Positions 53,926 to 62,407 of a DNA stretch of 64,000 bases are shown here, piece after piece. The stretch covers positions 248,001 through 312,000 of the forward strand of contig NZ_CP040710.1 in NCBI RefSeq assembly GCF_005943945.1. The letters are read 5' to 3'. Each line of letters starts with the position of its first letter. Positions within the stretch are counted from its first letter, which is position 1. The stretch is from Aggregatimonas sangjinii. GTDB taxonomy: Bacteria > Bacteroidota > Bacteroidia > Flavobacteriales > Flavobacteriaceae. The notes beneath the pieces were generated by a model that was given only the letters and a program-made list of their open reading frames with translations, was not told the origin of the DNA and made no database searches. The position numbers and the translations under genes are program-made.

Positions 53926-56622
53926 ATGGAAAACACTGTCCCCCCATTCATTGTATTTCACAAACAAAGTGTAGTGATTGTGCTTTTTCTTTTATCGCTT
54001 GGTAGCACCTTTGCTCAGGTAAAAATAGGGGATAACCCTCAAAGTATCGATTCCGCTTCGCTTTTAGAACTTGAAGGCACTGATAAGACAATGGTTTTGT
54101 CAAGAATCACAACTACACAAATGCAAGCCATAACTCCCTTGCAAGGTGCGATAGTTTACAATATTGAAGAGCAATGTGTTTTTTATTACAACGGTTTGGC
54201 TTGGATGAACCTTTGTAAGGATGCAAGTGGATTTTCAATAGTAGATAACGGAAACAATACTTACACGGTTAATGATGGTATCAATCCCGAATTTACATTT
54301 TCAACCAACACGGAAACCATTACCAATATCGTACAAAACCCAGATGGCACATACACCTATACCAACGAAGCGGGTGAGGAAACGCTTATAGCAACTAGTG
54401 CCACGGGTACTAGTACTTTTTCGATAACGGATAATGGAAATAATACCTACACGTTCAACGATGGTACTATTCCGGCATTTACACTTTCGGCCAATCCGGA
54501 AACCATTACCAATATCGTACAAAACCCAGATGGAACCTACACCTATACCAACGAAGCGGGTGAGGAAACGCTTATAGCAACTAGTGCCACAGGTACTAGT
54601 ACTTTATCGATTACGGATAACGGAAACAATACCTATACATTCAACGATGGTACCATTCCGGCCTTTACACTTTCGGCCAATCTCGAAACCATTACCAATA
54701 TTGTGCAAAATCCTAACGGAACATTTACATATACGAATGAAGCCGGCGAAGAAACCGTGATTGCCAATGGCTCTGGTACAGGTATGAGCACTTTATCAAT
54801 AGTGGATAATGGCGATAATACCTACACCGTAAATGACGGCGTAAATCCCGAATTCACTATTATAGCGACTCCGGAAACCGTTACGAATATTACCCAAAAT
54901 ACAGACGGGTCGTACACTTATACCAATGAAGCTGGTGAGGAAACCATTATTGCTTCAAGCGCCTTAACGATTACCGATAATGGGGATAACACCTATACGT
55001 TCAATGATGGAACAAATCCGGCATTTACCATTACAGCGACTCCGGAAACCGTCACGAATATTACCCAGAATACAGACGGGTCGTACACTTATACCAATGA
55101 AGCCGGAGAGGAAACCATTATTGCTTCAAGCGCCTTGACGATTACCGATAATGGCGATAACACCTATACTGTCAATGATGGAACAAATCCCTCATTTACC
55201 ATTACAGCGACTCCGGAAACCGTCACGAATATCACCCAGAATACTGATGGGACGTATACCTATACTAATGAAGCTGGAGAGGAAGCAACTATTGCTTCAA
55301 GTGCACTCGCGATTACTGATAATGGCGATAATACCTATACCGTAGATGACGGCGTAAATCCTGAATTTATAATCACAGCTAAACCAGAAACGATTACCAG
55401 TATCACCGAAAATACTAATGGAACCTACACCTATACCAATGAATCCAACCAAGAAGTTATCATCTCATTGAGTGGCACTAGTGAAGAAGGTTCTGTTTTT
55501 TTTGCCGATAATTCTAACGGTTTTGGAGAAAATAACACGCAGTTCTTCTGGGACAATATAAATGAACGCCTAGGTATTGGAACAAATACAAATCTTACCG
55601 ATAAACTTACTTTAAATGGCACCTTAGGTATCGCCGATGGCAGCGTATCGGAACCGTCATATCGTTTTTCGGCCGACCCTGATACTGGTATTTTTAGGAG
55701 TGATGATAATGAAATAGGTTTTACTGTCGGTGGTACTTCAAATATGAAGCTAACAGAAACCGGCTTATACTTAAATAATGCTTTGCCTATTGACCCATCA
55801 TTAACTGACATGCCTTTATTGATAAGAGCAAACGAAGGCGAACTATTTGGTTTACAGCGTACCAATGGCGATTTAAAGTGGATTCTTAATCTTCGCGAGC
55901 AGACTTCCAGTGTTCGTGGTGGATTATCCTTTGTTGAATTAGGGATTAATTCCAGATTTTTTATTGAAAATACAAGAAATCCTTCAGGACCGGATTTTGG
56001 CAGGATTGGAATCAATACTGACAATCCGCAAGAAACATTACATGTTGTTGGGAACATGAGGGTCACTGACTTACCTCCATCCGCACCCAATGATAATATC
56101 GTAACCGTTGACGAGTTTGGCCGTTTTCATAAATCGACTAACACAGTAGCATCAAGGTCGGCTAAAAATTCAGAAATTAATTTCATGGCTCGGTGGATGA
56201 ATACATTGATAAATATTCCACTTACAAACGGAAGAGCCACATTACCCATTTTCGGTGTTGAAGATATTAATGACGGGGGTGGAAATTATTGCCAAGTGGT
56301 CGAAAATGAATTACATGTCAAAACAAACGGAGTCTATGAAATTAAGGCAACAATTGCACTAAGCGGAAATCTGCAATCAAACGGTCTACCTGCTAATACC
56401 TATGCTCGAATTTCTGTGAATGACGTCGAAAAAGGCGCAATAAATGTAGCTGGCTATAGTGGGGCGACAGATTCAAATTCGCTTTCAAGTATTCATTTGA
56501 ACGACATTTTAAAACTTCAAACTGGTGATAAAGTCGCCATTACGTTATTTAGCAATGCAAGCGCTTCTGCAATTAATTTGGCAGGTTCTAAAACATCTAA
56601 TTTTACAATTATCAAGCGATAA
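53926..56622 (+). CDS. Secreted fibre-like repeat protein with C1q-like C-terminus (copy 2)
   Basis: An 898-residue exported protein. A long signal (MENTVPPFIVFHKQSVVIVLFLLSLGSTFAQ) precedes the same head domain as in the 42022 protein (VKIGDNPQSIDSASLLELE; CVFYYNGLAWMNLC). Then come seven repeats of about 57-62 residues (about 103-517): SITDNGNNTYTFNDG - PxFT - ETxTNITQNTDGSYTYTNEAGEETxIA. A GEEGSVFFADNSNGFGENNTQFFWDN module follows, then ERLGIGTNTNLTDKLTLNGTLGI and RFSADPDTGIFRSDDNEIGF as in phage tail-fibre stems. The C-terminal 150 residues (INFMARWMNT ... GVYEIKATIALSG ... DKVAITLFSNAS) resemble a C1q/TNF-like jelly-roll head. A trimeric surface fibre is likely by analogy; the function is unknown. 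Confidence 0.75.
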   Translation: MENTVPPFIVFHKQSVVIVLFLLSLGSTFAQVKIGDNPQSIDSASLLELEGTDKTMVLSRITTTQMQAITPLQGAIVYNIEEQCVFYYNGLAWMNLCKDASGFSIVDNGNNTYTVNDGINPEFTFSTNTETITNIVQNPDGTYTYTNEAGEETLIATSATGTSTFSITDNGNNTYTFNDGTIPAFTLSANPETITNIVQNPDGTYTYTNEAGEETLIATSATGTSTLSITDNGNNTYTFNDGTIPAFTLSANLETITNIVQNPNGTFTYTNEAGEETVIANGSGTGMSTLSIVDNGDNTYTVNDGVNPEFTIIATPETVTNITQNTDGSYTYTNEAGEETIIASSALTITDNGDNTYTFNDGTNPAFTITATPETVTNITQNTDGSYTYTNEAGEETIIASSALTITDNGDNTYTVNDGTNPSFTITATPETVTNITQNTDGTYTYTNEAGEEATIASSALAITDNGDNTYTVDDGVNPEFIITAKPETITSITENTNGTYTYTNESNQEVIISLSGTSEEGSVFFADNSNGFGENNTQFFWDNINERLGIGTNTNLTDKLTLNGTLGIADGSVSEPSYRFSADPDTGIFRSDDNEIGFTVGGTSNMKLTETGLYLNNALPIDPSLTDMPLLIRANEGELFGLQRTNGDLKWILNLREQTSSVRGGLSFVELGINSRFFIENTRNPSGPDFGRIGINTDNPQETLHVVGNMRVTDLPPSAPNDNIVTVDEFGRFHKSTNTVASRSAKNSEINFMARWMNTLINIPLTNGRATLPIFGVEDINDGGGNYCQVVENELHVKTNGVYEIKATIALSGNLQSNGLPANTYARISVNDVEKGAINVAGYSGATDSNSLSSIHLNDILKLQTGDKVAITLFSNASASAINLAGSKTSNFTIIKR
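54232..55476 (+). repeat. Seven tandem coding repeats (~171-189 bp)
   Basis: Repeats encoding the DNGNNTYT ... YTYTNEAGEE unit. The first three units carry a Ser/Thr-Gly linker (TSATGTST type) and are about 186 bases; the last four are 171 bases and lack it. Neighbouring units are almost identical over long stretches, so recent expansion is likely. Confidence 0.85.
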
Positions 56623-56742
56623 TCGATAAAATGTTACGTTAAATTCTGTTTGTGACAAAAATCCAAATATGTAAATTTCGTTTATTCCTGGTTGCTATTT
56701 TTAATTGGCAGATTATTTTCGTCGCAAAATCTTAGAAGACAT

Positions 56743-57663
56743 ATGAATCCAGTGGTTATAGGCATACCAACTTACAAAAGACCGATAATGCTTGAGAAAT
56801 TGATTCTCAGTATTTACGATAGCCAGATAAACCAAGATTTGATTGATACCATATGTATTGTAGTAGTTGATAACGATAAGGGACGTACAGCGGAGTCTGT
56901 AATTAAATCCCTCAAGAAGAAATGTGCCCCTCCTTTTACGCTTCACTATTTCAACTTCGCTAAGAAAGGCCTTACGCATGTGAGAAATGAGATTTTAAAA
57001 CAATCATTGAAATTTAATCCAGAATATATCGCATTTGTCGATGATGATGAATATGTCACTAGAAATTGGTTAAATGAACTTGTTAAAACAATGATTCATA
57101 TGAATGCCGATATGGTTCTTGGGCCTAATCTTCCTGTTTTTGAAAAAGCAGTTCCGGAATATATCGCACGTTGGTTCTATGTGGAAAATTTCGAAACAAA
57201 TACACAGATAGAACTCGTTGAATCAAATAACCTACTGATAAAAGCCAAGTTTCTTAATGACCATAAACTCCGTTTCGATTCTAGATTTGATCAAACGGGC
57301 GGGGAAGATACTTTTTTTGGTGTTCAGGCCATTCAAAAAGGAGCTCGAATTTTTTGGTCACACAATGCCATTGTATACGAAACAATACCTGAAAAAAGAG
57401 CTACCTTAAAATGGGTGATGCGCAGAATTTACAGGGCAGCATCGACTTTTACGTATATTCTTAAGTTAAAAAAAGCATATGTAATGCTTGTAAGGAAATT
57501 CTTCATCAGCATACTTTATTTAGGATTCGGAATTTGCAGTTTGGTCTTTTTACCATTTTCTAGTAAACATAAATACTTGGGATTGATTAAAATCAGTGAA
57601 GCACTCGGAGGTTTTGCGGGAATGATAAATATTAGGTACAAAGAATATGCAACCGATAATTGA
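56743..57663 (+). CDS. Glycosyltransferase family 2
   Basis: A 306-residue GT-A enzyme from ATG 56743 (frame open to TTG 56692). The N-terminus VVIGIPTYKRPIMLEKLILSI is the nucleotide-binding strand, with IVVVDNDKGRTAESVIKSL and the acidic metal site YIAFVDDDEYVTRNWLNEL (DDD at about 99-101). ESNNLLIKAKF and RFDQTGGEDTFFGVQAIQKGARIFW (catalytic ED) follow. A hydrophobic C-terminal segment (FFISILYLGFGICSLVFLPF) may attach it to the membrane. It probably extends the repeat unit in the cytoplasm. Confidence 0.9.
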   Translation: MNPVVIGIPTYKRPIMLEKLILSIYDSQINQDLIDTICIVVVDNDKGRTAESVIKSLKKKCAPPFTLHYFNFAKKGLTHVRNEILKQSLKFNPEYIAFVDDDEYVTRNWLNELVKTMIHMNADMVLGPNLPVFEKAVPEYIARWFYVENFETNTQIELVESNNLLIKAKFLNDHKLRFDSRFDQTGGEDTFFGVQAIQKGARIFWSHNAIVYETIPEKRATLKWVMRRIYRAASTFTYILKLKKAYVMLVRKFFISILYLGFGICSLVFLPFSSKHKYLGLIKISEALGGFAGMINIRYKEYATDN

Positions 57664-58104
57664 GATTAAAATAACCTATTAGAACTACATATTAAGAGTT
57701 TTATGACCTAATTCCGTGCTGCTAATCATAAATTTTGACGGTTCTCGGACAAACAGTTTTATTGATATTGGTCAGATTTAAGTTTATCTCGAAGTTAATC
57801 TGGTCAATTATCGATTATTTCACCTTTTAGCATGAGATACGGGCTTTGTGCTATAATAATTTTGTTATTTTGTTACCACTAAACGGGTCACCCGAAAAAG
57901 GACAATTTTTCAAGTCAGATGAATTTAAAATTCGAAACAATTGAAAACTGTCTTAAAAAGCAATAGACTGCCAAAATTTTCTATATTGAAAGTTTAAATC
58001 CTTAAAATCTGGATAAAACGTTCCTGAAACGAAGAGATTTGAATATGGATTGGATACTGTTTAGAGTTGTTGCGAATTTTAGTGATTAAATCAAGACCTT
58101 ATCT
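57664..58104 (+). other. Gene-free AT-rich region with weak promoter candidate
   Basis: About 440 bases. TAATTTTG at 57857-57864 matches TAnnTTTG exactly but no -33 element is placed at the usual distance; the leader would be about 235 bases. No coding sequence or strong hairpin is recognised. Confidence 0.35.
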
Positions 58105-59010
58105 ATGCCTGTACCTATTGCACTCTTCACCTATAAAAGACTGGATACTCTAAAACAGACTATTATCCATTTGAGACAGAACAAAATGGCTTCTGAATCT
58201 GATTTGTATATTTTTTGCGATGGTGCCAAAAATCCTATCGACGAACCCCATGTGAAAAAGGTACATAGATATATCGAGAGTGTAGATGGTTTTAAAAAAG
58301 TATACATCGTAAAGTCAAAAAAAAATAGAGGTTGTGCCAATTCCATTATCAAAGGTGTATCCGATGTCTTGGCCGAGCACGAAAGTGTAATCGTCGTCGA
58401 AGACGATTTGTTTACTACCCCCAATTTTCTTTGCTTTATGAATAAGGCACTTGAGGTTTATCAACACAATGAGAGAGTTTTGTCTATCTCTGGGTATTCA
58501 CTGGATTTGGACAGCAAGGAAAGAAGACCAAATGACACCTACTTTCTTCCTAGGGGTTGGCCGTGGGGCTGGGCCACTTGGAAAACCAGATGGGAAAATG
58601 TTGACTGGGAAGTTAAAGATTATGAAGAACACAGGCGAAGCTCCAAAAAGAGAAAAGAATTCTCTCGTGGAGGTTCGGACTTGAACCGAATGCTTCGGAA
58701 ACAGATGGAGGGAGAGTTGGATGCTTGGGATATCAGATGGTTTTACCACCAGTACAAAACCGATACTTTGACTCTGTACCCGACTCATTCCAAGGTGATT
58801 AACGTGGGGTTTGATGCCATGGCCACGCACAGCAAAACATCAAATAAGAGATTCTTTCCTGTCCTTGACGAGTCTTCTTCCTGCGATTTTAAATTTAACG
58901 ATGAGGTTGAAATTGACAAGGAAACACACCGTCTTTTTTTGACCAAGATGGGCCTTAGGGCCAGGATTCTAGCCAAAGTTGGATATTATTTGGATAAGAC
59001 CGTCAAATAA
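58105..59010 (+). CDS. Glycosyltransferase (GT-A, GT2-like)
   Basis: A 301-residue protein of the sugar transferase type with MPVPIALFTYKRLDTLKQTIIHL (N-terminal strand and loop), LYIFCDGAKN, the acidic metal motif VIVVEDDLFTTPNFL (EDD at about residues 97-99) and LPRGWPWGWATWKTRWENVDWE, an aromatic-rich segment found in capsular glycosyltransferases. WDIRWFYHQYKTDTLTLYPTHSKVINVGFDAMATH follows. Donor and acceptor cannot be predicted. It starts a new run leading to the L-FucNAc genes. Confidence 0.85.
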   Translation: MPVPIALFTYKRLDTLKQTIIHLRQNKMASESDLYIFCDGAKNPIDEPHVKKVHRYIESVDGFKKVYIVKSKKNRGCANSIIKGVSDVLAEHESVIVVEDDLFTTPNFLCFMNKALEVYQHNERVLSISGYSLDLDSKERRPNDTYFLPRGWPWGWATWKTRWENVDWEVKDYEEHRRSSKKRKEFSRGGSDLNRMLRKQMEGELDAWDIRWFYHQYKTDTLTLYPTHSKVINVGFDAMATHSKTSNKRFFPVLDESSSCDFKFNDEVEIDKETHRLFLTKMGLRARILAKVGYYLDKTVK

Positions 59011-59042
59011 TGGACGGTAAAAATGTTTAACCAATCTAAAAA

Positions 59043-59603
59043 ATGGTCCGTACCCTTAAAAAGATTAGAATTCTTTACCTCAAACATGTCAAGTGGAGAA
59101 AATACGCTATCGGAAAAAATTTCTATGTAGGGCAGCGTGTTTACTTATGGGGGAGAAATGGCATTCGTATAGGAGACAACTTTTATATGGGCAGGGACTC
59201 TCAAATTGAAACCTCTTGCACCATAGGAAACAATGTGATAGTAGGAAACAAGGTTGGCATTATAGGAAAATATGACCACCACTACCAAACACTGGGCCTG
59301 CCCATAAGATTGACACCAAGAATTAGGGATGAGGATTATGCCTGGAAAGGGCTTGAAGAGATAACGCGAATAGAAGATGATGTATGGATTGGGTATGGTG
59401 CCATAATTCTAAGTGGTGTTACTGTAGGATTAGGTTCAATAATTGCAGCGGGTTCCTTGGTAACCAAAAATGTTGAGCCTTACTCTATATATGGCGGTAA
59501 TCCTGCAAAAAAAATCGGAAACAGATTTGACTCTGAAGAAGATTTGAAAAAACATAAAGAACTTTTAAAACTATTGCCAACCCATTTAAAAGGTAAATTG
59601 TAA
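59043..59603 (+). CDS. Hexapeptide-repeat acyltransferase
   Basis: A 186-residue left-handed beta-helix acyltransferase with the family marks GIRIGDNFYMGRDSQIETSCTIGNNVIVGNKVGIIGKYDHH (catalytic His in KYDHHY), RIEDDVWIGYGAIILSGVTVGLGSIIAAGSLVTKNVEPYSIYGGNPAKKIGNRF and a helical tail. It probably acetylates a nucleotide sugar or a glycan in the cytoplasm. Unlike the copy at 46396 it is intact. It follows the GT2-like gene by 32 bases. Confidence 0.92.
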   Translation: MVRTLKKIRILYLKHVKWRKYAIGKNFYVGQRVYLWGRNGIRIGDNFYMGRDSQIETSCTIGNNVIVGNKVGIIGKYDHHYQTLGLPIRLTPRIRDEDYAWKGLEEITRIEDDVWIGYGAIILSGVTVGLGSIIAAGSLVTKNVEPYSIYGGNPAKKIGNRFDSEEDLKKHKELLKLLPTHLKGKL

Positions 59604-59821
59604 AAATGCCCATTGCAAATAGTATCTTGGTATGGATTTTCGTACAACCCATCGATATATTCCAACCGCCAATCGATTTATTAACGTTAAATTTAGGCAT
59701 TCACATTAGTTTTAGCATACAAGAAAATTTCCATCCTTTTATGGAGAATTTAAAGCCTTCCCCGCTATATGGTATCAACCATTTAATTGGGTTTAAATTG
59801 AACAACATATAACCATATAGA

Positions 59822-60826
59822 ATGTTTAAAGACAAAACTTTGTTGATTACAGGGGGTACTGGTTCCTTTGGAAATGCCGTTCTGGCACGCTTTCTCAAGA
59901 CGAATATTAAGGAAATTCGAATTTTTAGTAGAGACGAGAAAAAGCAGCATTACATGAGGGAGACCCTGAACAATCCAAAAGTCAAGTTCTATATTGGAGA
60001 CGTAAGGGACTTTGACAGCATAAACCGGGCAATGCAAGGGGTAGATTATGTTTTTCACGCCGCCGCTTTAAAACAAGTACCCTCTTGTGAGTTTTTTCCT
60101 ATAGAAGCAACAAAAACCAATGTGTTTGGTACTCAAAACACTATTGATGCTGGAGTTGCCAATAAGGTAAAACGGATTATTTGTCTTAGTACTGATAAGG
60201 CTGCTTATCCTATTAACGCTATGGGAATAAGTAAAGCCATGATGGAAAAAGTAGCCGTAGCCGCTTCTCGAAATATCCCTGAAGATGAAACCATTGTCTG
60301 CCTAACTAGATATGGAAATGTAATGGCGTCTAGAGGTTCTGTAATTCCTTTGTTCATTAAACAAATCAAGGATGGGCAACCCATCACCGTCACAGACCCC
60401 AACATGACTCGCTTTTTGATGTCGTTGGAAGAAGCGGTAGATTTGGTGATTTTTGCTTTCAAAAATGGAAATCAGGGAGATTTATTCGTAAATAAAGCGC
60501 CCGCAAGCACAATTGGCGACTTGGCAAACACTATACGTGATATTTTTAAAGCGGATAATGAAATAAAAGAAATCGGGACTCGTCATGGCGAAAAACTATA
60601 TGAAACCCTTTGCACACGCGAAGAGATGTTAAAGGCTGTTGACATGGGTGACTTTTATAGAATTCCTGCTGACAATCGCAATCTTAATTACGGTAGTTAC
60701 TATTTCCAAGGAAAAACTGATATTAGTTTGGTTGAAGATTACCATTCCCATAATACCCTACGCTTGACAACTAATGAATTGAAAAACACCCTGATGAAAT
60801 TGGATTATATAAAAGAGCATTTATGA
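59822..60826 (+). CDS. capE: UDP-GlcNAc 4,6-dehydratase/5-epimerase (CapE/FnlA-like)
   Basis: First enzyme of UDP-N-acetyl-L-fucosamine synthesis: converts UDP-GlcNAc to the 4-keto-6-deoxy intermediate and epimerises C5. A 334-residue SDR enzyme with NAD motif GGTGSFG (residues 11-17), FSRDEKKQHYMRETL, STDK (123-126) and YPINAMGISKAMMEK, where the usual catalytic Tyr of YxxxK is Met134 and Lys138 remains, as is characteristic of CapE. VCLTRYGNVMASRGSVIPLF and TRFLMSLEEAVDLV follow. The ATGA overlap with the next gene shows tight coupling. The 218 bases upstream hold no convincing gene. Confidence 0.92.
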   Translation: MFKDKTLLITGGTGSFGNAVLARFLKTNIKEIRIFSRDEKKQHYMRETLNNPKVKFYIGDVRDFDSINRAMQGVDYVFHAAALKQVPSCEFFPIEATKTNVFGTQNTIDAGVANKVKRIICLSTDKAAYPINAMGISKAMMEKVAVAASRNIPEDETIVCLTRYGNVMASRGSVIPLFIKQIKDGQPITVTDPNMTRFLMSLEEAVDLVIFAFKNGNQGDLFVNKAPASTIGDLANTIRDIFKADNEIKEIGTRHGEKLYETLCTREEMLKAVDMGDFYRIPADNRNLNYGSYYFQGKTDISLVEDYHSHNTLRLTTNELKNTLMKLDYIKEHL

Positions 60827-61248
60827 TGTCTTTTCAATTTATAAAAGGTAATGTTTTTAAGGATGCAAGGGGAAGTCTGAGATTTTTCAACACCTTTAAC
60901 ATGGGTGACATTATCAGAATGTATGAAATTGTTCCAAGTGATGCTGAATTTACAAGAGGATGGCAAGCCCATAAGTACGAAACAAAATGGTTTTATTGTA
61001 GTCAGGGAAGTTTTCAAATTAATGTTGTGAAGATAGACGATTTTCAAAATCCGTCGGTAAAATTGGTGCCCACGGCGTTTCGATTGTCCGAGAAAGAACC
61101 GGTAATTTTGGAGGTTATCGGAGGTGCTGCCACAGCTATTAAAGCTACCGAATCAGATTCTAAACTAACGGTTTTCTCAAACTTCACCTTGGAAGAATCT
61201 AAAAAGGACGATTTTCGTTATGACTTAAAAACTTGGCAACTACAATAA
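60823..61248 (+). CDS. Cupin-fold sugar epimerase-like protein (WxcM/RmlC type)
   Basis: A 141-residue single-domain cupin. Its layout (GNVFKDARGSLRFFNTFNMGDIIRMYEIVPSD, then TRGWQAHKYETKWFYCSQGSFQINVV and VLEVIGGAATAIKA) matches RmlC/WxcM-type small epimerases and sugar-processing cupins. It is inserted between capE and capF, overlapping capE by 4 bases and 4 bases from capF, so it belongs to the pathway. It may add a C3/C5 epimerisation or act as an accessory; which one cannot be decided here. Confidence 0.8.
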   Translation: MMSFQFIKGNVFKDARGSLRFFNTFNMGDIIRMYEIVPSDAEFTRGWQAHKYETKWFYCSQGSFQINVVKIDDFQNPSVKLVPTAFRLSEKEPVILEVIGGAATAIKATESDSKLTVFSNFTLEESKKDDFRYDLKTWQLQ

Positions 61249-61252
61249 ACGT

Positions 61253-62389
61253 ATGGTAAAAAAAATAGGAATCACTGGTCAGGAAGGCTTTTTGGGTAGG
61301 CATTTGTACAATACACTTGGCTTGCATACCGCATGGGAAATCGTTCCCTTTAAACGTTCTTTCTTTAAAGACCCCAAAAAACTTGGTGATTTTGTATCCC
61401 AATGCGATATAATTGTCCACTTGGCGGCCATGAACCGACACGAAGATCCCGAGGTAATCTACAATACGAATGTTGAATTGGTCGAGGTCTTAATCGCTGC
61501 TTGCGTACATACCGGCTCCAAACCACATATTCTGTTCTCAAGCTCGACTCAGGAGGAGAGCAACAGTCGCTATGGCAAGTCTAAAAAAGAGGGTAAAGAG
61601 CTTTTTATAAATTGGGCTAAGCACCGTAATGGCAAATTTACAAGTCTAAGGATACCCAATGTTTTTGGTCCTTTTGGAAAACCGAACTACAACTCTGTGG
61701 TTGCCACCTTTTGTCACAAAATAGTCAGAAACGAAATACCTACGGTTATTCAGGATAATGAGGTGGGTCTCATCTATGTAAACGATTTGATACAACATTT
61801 CGTCAATACGATTAGCGAAACTTCTGCTTCAGAAAAAATAGGTTCAAATAGCTTTGAATTAACTATTGCACCGGATTACCACATCAAAGTATCTAAACTC
61901 CTTTCTTTACTGAATACCTTTAAGAAGGATTATATGGAAAAAGGGATTTTTCCCAACTTGGCAAATTCCTTTGAAAAAGCCTTGTTCAATACTTTTCGTT
62001 GTTATATTCCCCAAAATCACTACCCCGTCAAATACACCCAGCATACCGATCCTCGAGGGAGTTTTGTAGAAATCGCCCGTACCCAAACCAGTGGTCAGTT
62101 TTCATTTTCGACCACAGTACCGGGCATTACACGTGGGAACCACTTCCATACGCGAAAAGCAGAGCGGTTTGCCGTGATTAAAGGAAAGGCACTGATCCAG
62201 TTGCGAAAAGTAGATTCGGAAGAGATTATTGATTACTATTTGGATGGGGAAGAACCAGCTTATGTAGATATGCCTATTTGGTATACCCATAACATAAAGA
62301 ACATTGGGGATGATGAATTGTTAACACTTTTTTGGATCAACGAACCTTACAACCCGGATGATGCGGATACCTTTTTCGTAGAAGTATAA
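61253..62389 (+). CDS. capF: Bifunctional reductase/epimerase CapF-like
   Basis: A 378-residue enzyme with an N-terminal SDR domain (KKIGITGQEGFLGRHLYNTL; IVHLAAMNRHEDPEV; LFSSSTQEESNSRYGKSKKEGKELF; NVFGPFGKPNYNSVVATFCHKIVRNE) and a C-terminal cupin from about residue 255 (HTDPRGSFVEIARTQTSGQFSFSTTVPGITRGNHFHTRKAERFAVIKGKALIQLRKV, metal site HFHxxKxE). It performs C3 epimerisation and C4 reduction in the route to UDP-L-FucNAc. The neighbours capE and capG support this. The start is ATG 61253, 4 bases after the preceding stop. Confidence 0.92.
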   Translation: MVKKIGITGQEGFLGRHLYNTLGLHTAWEIVPFKRSFFKDPKKLGDFVSQCDIIVHLAAMNRHEDPEVIYNTNVELVEVLIAACVHTGSKPHILFSSSTQEESNSRYGKSKKEGKELFINWAKHRNGKFTSLRIPNVFGPFGKPNYNSVVATFCHKIVRNEIPTVIQDNEVGLIYVNDLIQHFVNTISETSASEKIGSNSFELTIAPDYHIKVSKLLSLLNTFKKDYMEKGIFPNLANSFEKALFNTFRCYIPQNHYPVKYTQHTDPRGSFVEIARTQTSGQFSFSTTVPGITRGNHFHTRKAERFAVIKGKALIQLRKVDSEEIIDYYLDGEEPAYVDMPIWYTHNIKNIGDDELLTLFWINEPYNPDDADTFFVEV

Positions 62390-62407
62390 CCTTAAAAAAG
62401 CCAAATT

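Noticed and set aside
59606-59812. Possible 68-codon gene between an acyltransferase and capE
   Set aside because: It starts 2 bases after the previous stop, but the product has no recognised feature and overlapping minus-strand frames of similar size exist; it may be a remnant.
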